Positions 4,638 to 11,265 of a stretch of DNA of 12,476 nucleotides are shown here, one piece after another. The notes under the pieces were generated by a model that had not been told where the DNA came from, ran no database searches, and saw only the letters and a list, made by a program, of their open reading frames with translations. Each line of letters begins with the position of its first letter. The stretch's first letter is position 1. The position numbers and the translations under genes are program-made. The DNA is taken from NCBI GenBank assembly GCA_031257235.1, contig JAIRPA010000034.1, positions 1-12,476 of the forward strand, read 5' to 3'. The stretch comes from Burkholderiales bacterium (GTDB taxonomy: Bacteria; Pseudomonadota; Gammaproteobacteria; Burkholderiales; Casimicrobiaceae).

Positions 4638-6503
4638 ATGCCATTATCTGTCTTGCCCATTGCGCGCGCGCTGATCAGCGGCGTTTTTTTCGGTTCGTTG
4701 TCCATCACGCTCTCCTGCGCACGCGCGGCAACACCGGAGGAGGCGCCGGCGCTTGAATCTCCGGCGGCAACCTCAACCTCGCCAAGCGCGCAAACCCCGA
4801 CGTTTCCACCGCTCACGGAAGACCTTTTTTATCGGATGATGTTGGCCGATGTCGCGCTACAAAGAAACGATCCGGCGCTGGCCACCCAAACTTATTTGGA
4901 AATCGCGGAAAAGACCAAAAACGTCTGGTTTGTCGAACGCGCATCCGAAAGTGCGTTAGTCGCGCGAGACCCGGCTCTTTTAAAAAAATCGCTGACACTT
5001 TGGCAAAAACTCGATCCTAAAGCGGAACGCCCGAAAAAGCTGCGCTCGCAAACGGCGCAGTGGGCATTAGCTCCGCTTAAAACCGAGACCGATCCTCAAA
5101 AACTCCGCGAGGCACTCAAAGAAAAGTTGCGCGAAGCCCAAAAAAACGGGGATTTGGACATCACGCTTTTTATGTTGACGACGGCAACGGTGCAGCTTGC
5201 CGACAAAAACGAAATGTATTCGCTCGTGCGTGATCTTTCCAAACCTTACGGCAACCTGCCCGAAGCGCACTACGCGCCGGCGTTGGCGGCGTTCATTGCG
5301 GCAAGTCATCGAGAGCCGCGCAACGCGGCGATGTCCGACGAACAAAAAACAATCGCCAACGAAGGCATCAAAGAAGTGGATACGGCGTTAGCCGCGCGGG
5401 GCAACTGGGAAGAAGCCCTGCATTTAAAAGCGCTTTTGTTAGACATCACGGAGTCCAAAGACGCCGCGCCTTGGTTAAAAGCGACATTGGCGGCGAAGCC
5501 GGACGCCAAAAACTTATGGATTTTTTTGGCGCGCGCCTTGGTGCGTAATCGGGATTTCCCCGGCGCGCGTGAATGGTTTTACAAGATATGGCAAGACACG
5601 CTTTCCGATGATGCCTTGACGGCAGTGGCGGCGGTCACCATGCAAATCAATAACGATGCATTGAAAAACGAGTTTTTGGAAGACGTTCGGCAAAAAGGCA
5701 CGGACGCACAAGAAACCGCGCTTCTCTTTTTATATGCGCAACTGTCAGAAGACGCCGGAAGGTTCGACGAAGCCATTTCGTGGTATCGACAAGTCGGCAA
5801 AGGCGAGAGCCTCTGGAGTGCGCAATGGCGCATCGCGCAAATTTTGGAACGTCAAAAGAAATACGAAGACGCTATTTTGTGGTTGCACAGTTTACCCGCG
5901 ACCACTCGTGATGAAATCGTCAGTGTCGCGCAAATGGAATCCGCGCTTTTAAAACGTCAAGGCGAAAAAAAACGCGCGCGCGATCTCTTGGAAAAAACAC
6001 TCAAAACTTATCCCGACGCTCCTGAATTGTTGTTAAATCTCGCGCTCATTGTTGAGGAGGACGGAGAAGTCAAACGCGCGATTGCGCTGTTAAGACAAGC
6101 CGCCGACGTGGCGCCGGACGCCCCTTTAATTCAAAACGCGCTGGGTTACACGTTAGCGGATCACGGGGTGGCGGTGGATGAAGGGATTGAGTGGATAAAA
6201 AAAGCGTTGGAGCAAATGCCCAACGAAGGCAGTTTTGTGGACAGCATGGGCTGGGCGCTTTATCGCAAACACGATCACAAAGAAGCGCTTTCGTATTTAT
6301 TTCGCGCTTATTCATTAGACCCGGACCCTGAAATTGCCGCGCATCTAGGCGAGGTGTTGTGGGTGTCGGGGCGTCGTGATGAAGCGCGTGAGACATGGCG
6401 TCGCGCCTTAACGTCCTTTGATGAAACCGCCATTCGGGAGAGCGTTTTGTATCAAACGATCAAACGATTTGACGCTACGCTTTTAAACGAACGCGCCAAA
6501 TAA
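4638..6503 (+). CDS. Exported TPR protein of the lolB-linked family
   Basis: 621 aa. The signal peptide covers about 1-30 (ALISGVFFGSLSITLSCARA, cleavage after ARA), then a Pro/Ala/Ser-rich linker (31-58). From about 60 to the end it is alpha-helical TPR-type sequence. The clearest units are C-terminal: RARDLLEKTLKTYPDAPELL, AIALLRQAADVAPDAPLIQN, GIEWIKKALEQMPNEGSFVD, and EALSYLFRAYSLDPDPEIAA leading into HLGEVLWVSGRRDEA. The IQNALGYTLAD / SFVDSMGWALYR / PEIAAHLGEVLW wording is that of the TPR protein encoded before lolB in Pseudomonas (PA4667-like) and other gamma/betaproteobacteria. It is presumably periplasmic and probably scaffolds envelope proteins; no reaction is known. A Cys (C27) in TLSC is not a good lipobox, so I prefer signal peptidase I processing. 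lolB follows after about 36 bp. Confidence 0.88.
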   Translation: MPLSVLPIARALISGVFFGSLSITLSCARAATPEEAPALESPAATSTSPSAQTPTFPPLTEDLFYRMMLADVALQRNDPALATQTYLEIAEKTKNVWFVERASESALVARDPALLKKSLTLWQKLDPKAERPKKLRSQTAQWALAPLKTETDPQKLREALKEKLREAQKNGDLDITLFMLTTATVQLADKNEMYSLVRDLSKPYGNLPEAHYAPALAAFIAASHREPRNAAMSDEQKTIANEGIKEVDTALAARGNWEEALHLKALLLDITESKDAAPWLKATLAAKPDAKNLWIFLARALVRNRDFPGAREWFYKIWQDTLSDDALTAVAAVTMQINNDALKNEFLEDVRQKGTDAQETALLFLYAQLSEDAGRFDEAISWYRQVGKGESLWSAQWRIAQILERQKKYEDAILWLHSLPATTRDEIVSVAQMESALLKRQGEKKRARDLLEKTLKTYPDAPELLLNLALIVEEDGEVKRAIALLRQAADVAPDAPLIQNALGYTLADHGVAVDEGIEWIKKALEQMPNEGSFVDSMGWALYRKHDHKEALSYLFRAYSLDPDPEIAAHLGEVLWVSGRRDEARETWRRALTSFDETAIRESVLYQTIKRFDATLLNERAK

Positions 6504-6539
6504 AATTTGGGCGTAATCAATAACAATACTTTTATAGTC

Positions 6540-7178
6540 ATGATGATAACTACAAAAACACAGACAGGCGCGGGAACGTTTATAAAAAATTTATATAGTC
6601 TTCGCTTATGGGGCATTTGCTTTTTCGTGAGCGTTGTCGGCTTGACCGGATGCGCAACCGCGCCGGTGGTGGGCAACATCGAAGACACGCTTTCTGACGA
6701 GGAAGACGCGCCTTTTACGGTGGAGGGTAGGCTTGCCACGAAAATCCAACAAGACGCCGTATCGGCAACCTTTTCGTGGTCGCACGATAATGTCACGCAC
6801 AACCGCGATGAAATTTTGCTTTCGTCGCCGTTAGGCACAATGATTGCAAAAATCCAACGGTTCGATGAAAACATTAAACTTTATCGGGGTGAAAAAGATA
6901 TATCCGTATTTTCATTAGAGGATGGCGGCAAAGCGTTTGACCACGCGTTGGGGTTTCCGTTGCCGATTCGTGAGTTGCCGTATTGGTTGCGCGGGATGGC
7001 TTCACCGGACAGCCCCGCCGACATCACGCACGATGACATAAACCGCATCGCTACCTTGAATCAGGAAGGCTGGTCGATCACTTATGTCTACGGCGCGGCG
7101 AACCGATTGCCTGACCGCATCACCGCTCAATACGGCGACAATGCGTTGCGGATTAAGATTGATCGCTGGGGAAGGTAG
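6540..7178 (+). CDS. lolB: Outer-membrane lipoprotein receptor LolB
   Basis: 212 aa from ATG 6540 (ATG 6543 equally possible). A TTG reading at 6507 adds only an unlikely leader. The lipoprotein signal peptide ends in VVGLTGC (lipobox L-T-G-C, Cys at about residue 38). LolB takes lipoproteins from periplasmic LolA and inserts them into the inner leaflet of the outer membrane. Family pattern: FTVEGRLATKI near the start of the mature domain, ATFSWSHD, EILLSSPLGTMIAKI, FPLPIRELPYWLRGM, QEGWSITYVYGAANRLPDRI and LRIKIDRW at the C-terminus, in the correct order for the open beta-barrel. It follows the TPR gene, as in many gammaproteobacteria, but ispE, usually next, is absent: a repeat and a convergent glycosyltransferase follow instead. 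No Shine-Dalgarno sequence is seen. Confidence 0.88.
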   Translation: MMITTKTQTGAGTFIKNLYSLRLWGICFFVSVVGLTGCATAPVVGNIEDTLSDEEDAPFTVEGRLATKIQQDAVSATFSWSHDNVTHNRDEILLSSPLGTMIAKIQRFDENIKLYRGEKDISVFSLEDGGKAFDHALGFPLPIRELPYWLRGMASPDSPADITHDDINRIATLNQEGWSITYVYGAANRLPDRITAQYGDNALRIKIDRWGR

Positions 7179-7223
7179 GGCGTTCGTCAAAAAATGTTCC
7201 ATTTTTTGCCGGTGGGAGTTTCC

Positions 7224-7255
7224 AAAAAATCGCGGGGAGACCCCGACGATTTTTT
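7224..7255. terminator. Bidirectional intrinsic terminator in repeat copy 2
   Basis: AAAAAATCG+CGGGG (7224-7237) pairs with CCCCG+CGATTTTTT (7241-7245, 7247-7255). The loop is AGA and one A (7246) is bulged. Flanking A- and T-runs make it suitable for ending both the lolB transcript (+) and the glycosyltransferase transcript (-). Confidence 0.65.
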
Positions 7256-7273
7256 GTAGGAAAGGCGGTGTGG

Positions 7274-7313
7274 ATTCTGCGACTTCGTTTGCTTCGCAAA
7301 CTGCGCGCAGAAT
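7274..7313. other. Second hairpin in repeat copy 2
   Basis: ATTCTGCG/CGCAGAAT (7274-7281/7306-7313) encloses GTTTGC/GCAAAC (7287-7292/7296-7301) with loop TTC and a short internal loop. The corresponding element of copy 1 keeps the outer stem with one G-for-C change and a mismatched inner stem. Confidence 0.6.
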
Positions 7314-7357
7314 GACGAGGCACTGATCCCTGATTCCTGACCTCTGATCCCTGATCC

Positions 7358-8116
7358 CTACCACGTTTTTTGTTGTTTTTTGACGGGCAAAAATAACGAC
7401 CAAAAGAGGCGCGACCATTGGCGATACCGCTTCTCACGGCGAAAGGATTGTCCGGAAAGACGGTTGACGGCATCTCGTTCGTCGATAATGTTCGAGACAA
7501 AGGCTTCATTGTGTGATGCGCAATACGGGACAATCGTTTTAAGATCAATGACTTTCTCGTCGGCAAACTCGCCCCAACGATCGTTCGGGCGAGATACGGG
7601 GTAGATTACCTTCATCAAATGTTGCGCGGCGCGTTGCGTGAGGCAATAAGCATACGTGCCGACGGCGTGTCCATAGACATTGAAGAGCGTATGGGTTGAG
7701 GTCAGCGGGAGGGCAGGGCGCGCCAAGTAACGACGCGCAAAGCTCAGCAAAACGACTGTCGGCGCGTTGGGGTCCAGCGCGCGGGAAAGTTCGTTTAACA
7801 GTATAGGCGTTTCATCGGCAAGCACGGCATCGTCTTCAAGAATAAGCGCGTAAGGCAAATTTTGGTTGACCATTGCTTGGTAAATATAATAATGGCTCAA
7901 CGCGCAACCTATTTCAGACAACGCCACTTCGCGCTTTTTAAGGCGCGCTTTTTCTTGATCATAAACTTTTAAAAGCTCATCGTCTGAAAGATCGGCGCCG
8001 TAAACCGCAGGAAAAATAATGTGCGGAATGTTCAAGCGATGAAGCTCTTTTTCTACCGCGATGCGGCGCTCTTTATCTTTTTCAAGATTGACCACAAAAC
8101 AAGGAAAGTCGGACAT
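7358..8116 (-). CDS. Glycosyltransferase family 25 (LPS/LOS type), paralogue A
   Basis: 252 aa. Family 25 enzymes transfer a sugar, often galactose, from a nucleotide sugar to LPS or related glycans at the cytoplasmic face. Marks: N-terminal FPCFVVNLEKDKERR (4-18), EIGCALSHYYIYQAMV (68-83), the acidic LPYALILEDDAVL with E94-D95-D96 (the metal/sugar-nucleotide site expected for the family), and GTYAYCLTQRAAQHLM (153-168). The basic, aromatic C-terminus (about 225-252, ending KKQQKTW) could be a membrane-contacting amphipathic helix. It is the downstream member of a tandem pair, starting 27 bp after the stop of paralogue B. No Shine-Dalgarno sequence precedes ATG 8116. The donor and acceptor cannot be told from sequence. 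Confidence 0.9.
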   Translation of the reverse strand: MSDFPCFVVNLEKDKERRIAVEKELHRLNIPHIIFPAVYGADLSDDELLKVYDQEKARLKKREVALSEIGCALSHYYIYQAMVNQNLPYALILEDDAVLADETPILLNELSRALDPNAPTVVLLSFARRYLARPALPLTSTHTLFNVYGHAVGTYAYCLTQRAAQHLMKVIYPVSRPNDRWGEFADEKVIDLKTIVPYCASHNEAFVSNIIDERDAVNRLSGQSFRREKRYRQWSRLFWSLFLPVKKQQKTW

Positions 8117-8143
8117 ATCAATATAAGAAAGGTTATAAACGCA

Positions 8144-8896
8144 TCACCATGTTTCCGGTTGTTTCTTGATGATGCCTAAAAAAGTCAACACAATACGTTT
8201 CCAGTGACAGAAATAGTTTTTGGTAAGTTGCGGCGATCTCTTTTTGATCTCGTCTCGTTCGGGTTTTAAATTTGAGGCAAAAGCATAATTATGTGATGCG
8301 CAATACGGAACCACCGCTTTGAGTTCAATCATGCCTTCTGCGGCAAAATCGCCCCATTCGTCGCATTGGCGAAACACGGGATACAAAGCACGCATTAAAT
8401 TTTGCGCGGCACTTTGCGTGAGACAGTAAGCGTAAGCGCCGACTTCTCGACCATAAACATTGAAAAGACCATGGGTCGAGGTGAGCAGGATGGAGGGGCG
8501 AGGCTTATAACGGCGCACGTGATTGAGCAAAACAACGGTAGGTTTGTCGCGGTCTAGTGCGTGGGAAAGCCCGGACAAGACGGCGAGCGTGTGATCGGCA
8601 AGCCTTACGTCATCTTCAAGAATTAAAGCATAAGGCAAATTTTGCCGAACCATTTCCCGATAAATGGCGTAATGACTCAAGGCGCAACCGATTTCGGGAA
8701 GCGCGAGTTCCCGTTGACGATCCCGCGCTTTTTTTTCATCGTAAACCTTTAAAAGCTCATCGCCTGAAAGGGCGGCACCGTGAACCGCCGGCGAAAACGT
8801 GTGCGGGATGTTGTGCCGACGCAGTTGTTCATCAATCGCAGTACGGCGCTCTTTGTCTTTTTCAAGGTTGACCACAAAGCAAGGAAAGTCAGACAT
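8144..8896 (-). CDS. Glycosyltransferase family 25 (LPS/LOS type), paralogue B
   Basis: 250 aa, ungapped against paralogue A over residues 1-210. By hand count 143 of these 210 positions are identical, and residues 1-18 are fully so. It keeps EIGCALSHYAIYREMV, LPYALILEDDVRL (E94-D95-D96), TSTHGLFNVYGREVGAYAYC and VPYCASHN. The last 40 residues diverge, but both proteins end in KKQ-x-x-TW. Differences cluster at 101-135 and in the tail, which may reflect different acceptors. It has its own TATAAT box upstream (8926-8931) and stands 85 bp after the Stealth gene stop, so the pair may be transcribed separately or by read-through. No Shine-Dalgarno sequence is seen. Confidence 0.9.
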   Translation of the reverse strand: MSDFPCFVVNLEKDKERRTAIDEQLRRHNIPHTFSPAVHGAALSGDELLKVYDEKKARDRQRELALPEIGCALSHYAIYREMVRQNLPYALILEDDVRLADHTLAVLSGLSHALDRDKPTVVLLNHVRRYKPRPSILLTSTHGLFNVYGREVGAYAYCLTQSAAQNLMRALYPVFRQCDEWGDFAAEGMIELKAVVPYCASHNYAFASNLKPERDEIKKRSPQLTKNYFCHWKRIVLTFLGIIKKQPETW

Positions 8897-8925
8897 AAGA
8901 AAACAGGTAAGGTTGGATGGCGGGA

Positions 8926-8931
8926 ATTATA
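8926..8931 (-). promoter_or_regulatory. -10 box of the GT25 pair
   Basis: Perfect TATAAT on the minus strand, 29 bp before ATG 8896. A -35 at normal spacing (about 8949-8954) is poor. Predicted leader is about 23 nt, as short as those of the other promoters here. Confidence 0.45.
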
Positions 8932-8981
8932 CCTGAGCCTTTTTGCGGCATTGATACGCGGGGGCGTTTTTTGGGGGAGGG

Positions 8982-9899
8982 CTATTTCTCAAACGCGCTT
9001 TTGTCGGGGAAATAACTTTCAAGAAAGCGACGCGCGATTTGCCGCGCCTCGTCCGTGGTGTCTTCGGTATCGTTGACACAAAAAAGCGGGTAGCGCAACC
9101 ACTTGAGTAATTGGAGCTTGAAACGAAAATTATCCGACAAATTGACGGCTCGATATTTTCGCGTGATTTTTTCAAGAAGGTTTCGATCGCCAAAGCGCAA
9201 AATTCTGCGTCCTTTGGCGTGATCGTAGATTTCAATCAAAAGGCGGTTCAAATCATTTTCAGAGCGAAAGCGATTGTAAAGCGTGGTTTCCAAAACATCT
9301 TGAAACAAGGCAAAAACTTCTTGGATGAAAGATTTGCGATAAGGGGTGGTGATGTGCGCGAACAAAAATAGCAACGGATGGTCTAGGCGCTGGACGGCAT
9401 AGTCGGCGGTATTCTGAATAAAACGCCCATAAAGGTCTTGGGACTGCGGGCGCCAATGTTTGGCAAACGCAATCGGAGTGCCTTGCTCGTTAAAAAAGAA
9501 ATCGGGAGCAACCGAACGCCCAAAGAAAAAGTCGTCGTTCGCGAGCAAAAAATATTCGGAAAGATCGGGGATATTGTGAAGGTGCCATTCGATCACATTG
9601 GCGTTAAACGTCGGCAAATAACGCTTAGGGATGATGGCGCTGTGGTCAACAACCGTAATCTTGGGGTGGTTTGGGTTTAACCATTCGGGAACCTGATGGT
9701 CCGTCACAATAAAAATTTTGCGAACCCAGCCGGCAAAAGCCTCAACCGATCGCAACGAAAAGCGCAATTCGTCGTTATCAAAAAAGCGACCTTTTGCCGT
9801 GGCGTCTTGATGGGTGTCGCTTTTTTTGTGGTGGGTAAACTTTTGACGCCAAGCCGGGTCATTCCCGTTCACCCATGTATAAACAAGATCAATGTCCAC
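8982..9899 (-). CDS. Stealth-family sugar-phosphate transferase
   Basis: 305 aa, start GTG 9899; an in-frame stop shortly upstream leaves no other good start. All four conserved regions of Stealth proteins are visible. CR1: IDLVYTWVNGNDPAW (3-17). CR2: FDNDELRFSLRSVEAFAGWV (40-59) through KIFIVTDHQVPEWLN, LPTFNANVIEWHLHNIP and YFLLANDDFFFGRSV (116-130). CR3: HITTPYRKSF to RSENDLNRL (182-220). CR4: LFCVNDTED (272-280). The family transfers hexose-1-phosphate or similar units to build phosphodiester-linked polymers or decorations (meningococcal SacB and CpsA types); the reaction is inferred from the family. It is divergent from the O-antigen ligase gene and upstream of the GT25 pair, so probably acts in the same surface glycan. 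No signal peptide: cytoplasmic or membrane-associated. Confidence 0.9.
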   Translation of the reverse strand: MDIDLVYTWVNGNDPAWRQKFTHHKKSDTHQDATAKGRFFDNDELRFSLRSVEAFAGWVRKIFIVTDHQVPEWLNPNHPKITVVDHSAIIPKRYLPTFNANVIEWHLHNIPDLSEYFLLANDDFFFGRSVAPDFFFNEQGTPIAFAKHWRPQSQDLYGRFIQNTADYAVQRLDHPLLFLFAHITTPYRKSFIQEVFALFQDVLETTLYNRFRSENDLNRLLIEIYDHAKGRRILRFGDRNLLEKITRKYRAVNLSDNFRFKLQLLKWLRYPLFCVNDTEDTTDEARQIARRFLESYFPDKSAFEK

Positions 9900-9901
9900 T
9901 T

Positions 9902-9910
9902 TGTTATAAT
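9902..9910 (+). promoter_or_regulatory. Extended -10 for the O-antigen ligase operon
   Basis: TGTTATAAT (TG at 9902-9903, -10 TATAAT 9905-9910) on the plus strand, with no clear -35. A start near 9917 would give a leader of about 68 nt before ATG 9985. That leader has an AAAGC...GCTTT inverted repeat (about 9928-9944) and a T-rich stretch. Confidence 0.4.
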
Positions 9911-9930
9911 GTCCAAGATTGAGCTGTAAA
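9903..9930 (-). promoter_or_regulatory. Possible promoter at the Stealth gene start, near-leaderless
   Basis: Minus strand TTTACA (9930-9925), 16-base spacer, TATAAC (9908-9903). Normal spacing would place the transcription start within a few bases of the GTG (9899-9897), implying a leaderless or nearly leaderless message. It overlaps the plus-strand TATAAT at 9905-9910. Confidence 0.4.
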
Positions 9931-9984
9931 GCATGTTACGCTTTCTTATTGAGCGTTGTCAATTTATATTTTTTTACTTGAAAA

Positions 9985-11265
9985 ATGATCGGATTTACTG
10001 AACGAAGCGAGCGCTTTGCCTCATTCTTATTGAGCGCGATATTATTGTTCTTTCCGGCAACCTTGTTGATTTCCCGTGACGCAAATAACGGGTTTTTCTA
10101 TTTGGCGGTTTTTTTAGGGTTGGCTGCCATCGTCCTTCGGTTAAATCCTTGCAAGCTGACCTTTGGCGCGTTTGCCAAAAAAACCTACGGATTCATCATT
10201 GCTTTTGCCGCGCTGACCGTCGCGGTTTTGATCAGTCAAACGGTCATCCAAGATGTTCGCCTTCGTTACTTTGAATTGCCCATGCGCCTGATGGCTTTTC
10301 CGATCGTGGTGTATGCGTTTTTGCTGTTGCCCGCCTCTCAATTCAAATTAGTTCGGTTCGGGCTTATTGCGGGCGCGTTGTTGAATCTTGTCGTTTTTTG
10401 CGCGATGACCGATTTTGGCGCCATTCGGCAAAACTATACCTTTCGCGGATTTCCGGTCATCCCGTTTGCGGATTGCGCGCTTTTGGTCGGCATGTTGTCG
10501 TTGACGGCATTGTTCATTCCGGGGCAAAAAAGAATCGTCAATGTCTTTCTAATACTTGCGTTTTTCGCCGGGCTTTATGTTTCGGTCGCGTATCAGACGC
10601 GCGGCGGTTGGGTGGCGTTGTTGCCTTATTTTCTTCTCATGGGGTATTGGACGTGCCGTCGTTATAATAAAGTCAATATCAAAACCCTCACCGGCATCGT
10701 CGTGATGATGATTCTGGCGGGAAGCGCGTTTTTGTCCGTTCCCATTGTGAAAGATCGGGTTGATTTGGCGCGCGCCGAGATCGCGCTTTATTCAGGCGGG
10801 AAGGGCAAAGACACTTCCGTCGGGCTTCGTTTGCAAATGTACGAAACGGCGTTCTTGATGGCCAAAGAAAAACCATTTTTTGGGGTGGGGGTGAAAAAAA
10901 GACTTGAAGACGTTCCCGAAATTAACCGCATGGTTGAAGAAAAAGTCATCACCAAAGGCATGTTGAATATGGCGCACATGCACAACGACCCTCTACAATA
11001 TTTGTTTTCAACCGGAGTATTAGGGTTTTTGGCAACGCTATTATTATACTTGGTGCCGTTCTTTTATTTTTTTAAGGCAGACAAACAAAGTCACGGCAAT
11101 AATCCTTTTGCACGGTTGGGGATCGTCACGGCGTTGAGCTATTTTATTTTTGGCATGACCGATCTTATGTTGTACCGTGACACAACAGTCAATATTTATA
11201 CCATGCTTCTTGCCATTGCCGTTGCCTTTACGATACGACAACACTACGAAGAACAGCATTTGTGA
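9985..11265 (+). CDS. O-antigen ligase / polymerase family membrane protein (WaaL/Wzy_C)
   Basis: 426 aa, about ten to twelve hydrophobic segments, e.g. 12-30, 37-51, 69-87, 101-116, 122-140, 160-178, 185-203, 207-221, 233-253, 341-363, 378-397, 402-416. A large hydrophilic loop (about 255-340) is expected in the periplasm. Family marks are QTRGGWVAL (204-212), TSVGLRLQMYETAFLMAKEKPFFGVG (277-302) and HMHNDPLQYLFSTGVLGF (331-348). R206, R282 and H333 are at positions plausibly equivalent to the essential Arg and His of WaaL. Such proteins ligate undecaprenyl-linked glycan to lipid A-core, or polymerise repeats; sequence alone does not decide which, so I give no symbol. The stop TGA overlaps the next gene's ATG by one base, indicating coupled translation. 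No Shine-Dalgarno sequence precedes ATG 9985. Confidence 0.88.
   Translation: MIGFTERSERFASFLLSAILLFFPATLLISRDANNGFFYLAVFLGLAAIVLRLNPCKLTFGAFAKKTYGFIIAFAALTVAVLISQTVIQDVRLRYFELPMRLMAFPIVVYAFLLLPASQFKLVRFGLIAGALLNLVVFCAMTDFGAIRQNYTFRGFPVIPFADCALLVGMLSLTALFIPGQKRIVNVFLILAFFAGLYVSVAYQTRGGWVALLPYFLLMGYWTCRRYNKVNIKTLTGIVVMMILAGSAFLSVPIVKDRVDLARAEIALYSGGKGKDTSVGLRLQMYETAFLMAKEKPFFGVGVKKRLEDVPEINRMVEEKVITKGMLNMAHMHNDPLQYLFSTGVLGFLATLLLYLVPFFYFFKADKQSHGNNPFARLGIVTALSYFIFGMTDLMLYRDTTVNIYTMLLAIAVAFTIRQHYEEQHL

Larger units (their letters stand above)
7188..7357 (+). repeat. Structured interspersed repeat, copy 2
   Basis: About 170 bp matching 4423-4588 module by module. It has the TTTTTTGCCGGTGGGAGTTTC block, a 14-pair hairpin (7224-7255) of different sequence but the same shape, and GTGGATTCTGCGACTTCGTT. 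The second hairpin is here almost perfect (7274-7313). GAATGACGA and five heptamers CTGATCC/CTGATTC/CTGACCT/CTGATCC/CTGATCC (7323-7357) follow. It fills the gap between convergent lolB and the glycosyltransferase gene, whose stop codon (7358-7360) abuts the last heptamer. Confidence 0.82.

Noticed and set aside
6533..6538. TATAGT just before the lolB ATG as an internal promoter
   Set aside because: The start of transcription would fall inside the coding sequence and no -35 is at proper distance. A/T-rich coincidence is likelier.
6507..6539. TTG start for lolB
   Set aside because: It gives an atypical hydrophilic leader before the signal peptide. ATG 6540/6543 is the simpler start.
7002..7566. 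Minus-strand open frames across repeat copy 2 and the neighbouring gene
   Set aside because: They read through the repeat's hairpins and heptamers (RDQGSEVRNQG-type text) and the wrong frame of real genes. They are products of the repeat, not proteins.
8957..8981. G-rich run (GGGGGCGTTTTTTGGGGG then AGGG) as a G-quadruplex
   Set aside because: Only three G-tracts of three or more are present where four are needed.
9943..10036. 13-bp direct repeat TTCTTATTGAGCG (9943-9955 and 10024-10036) as an attachment site
   Set aside because: One such exact match is expected by chance in a window of this size. One copy lies inside the ligase coding region, and no integrase is near.
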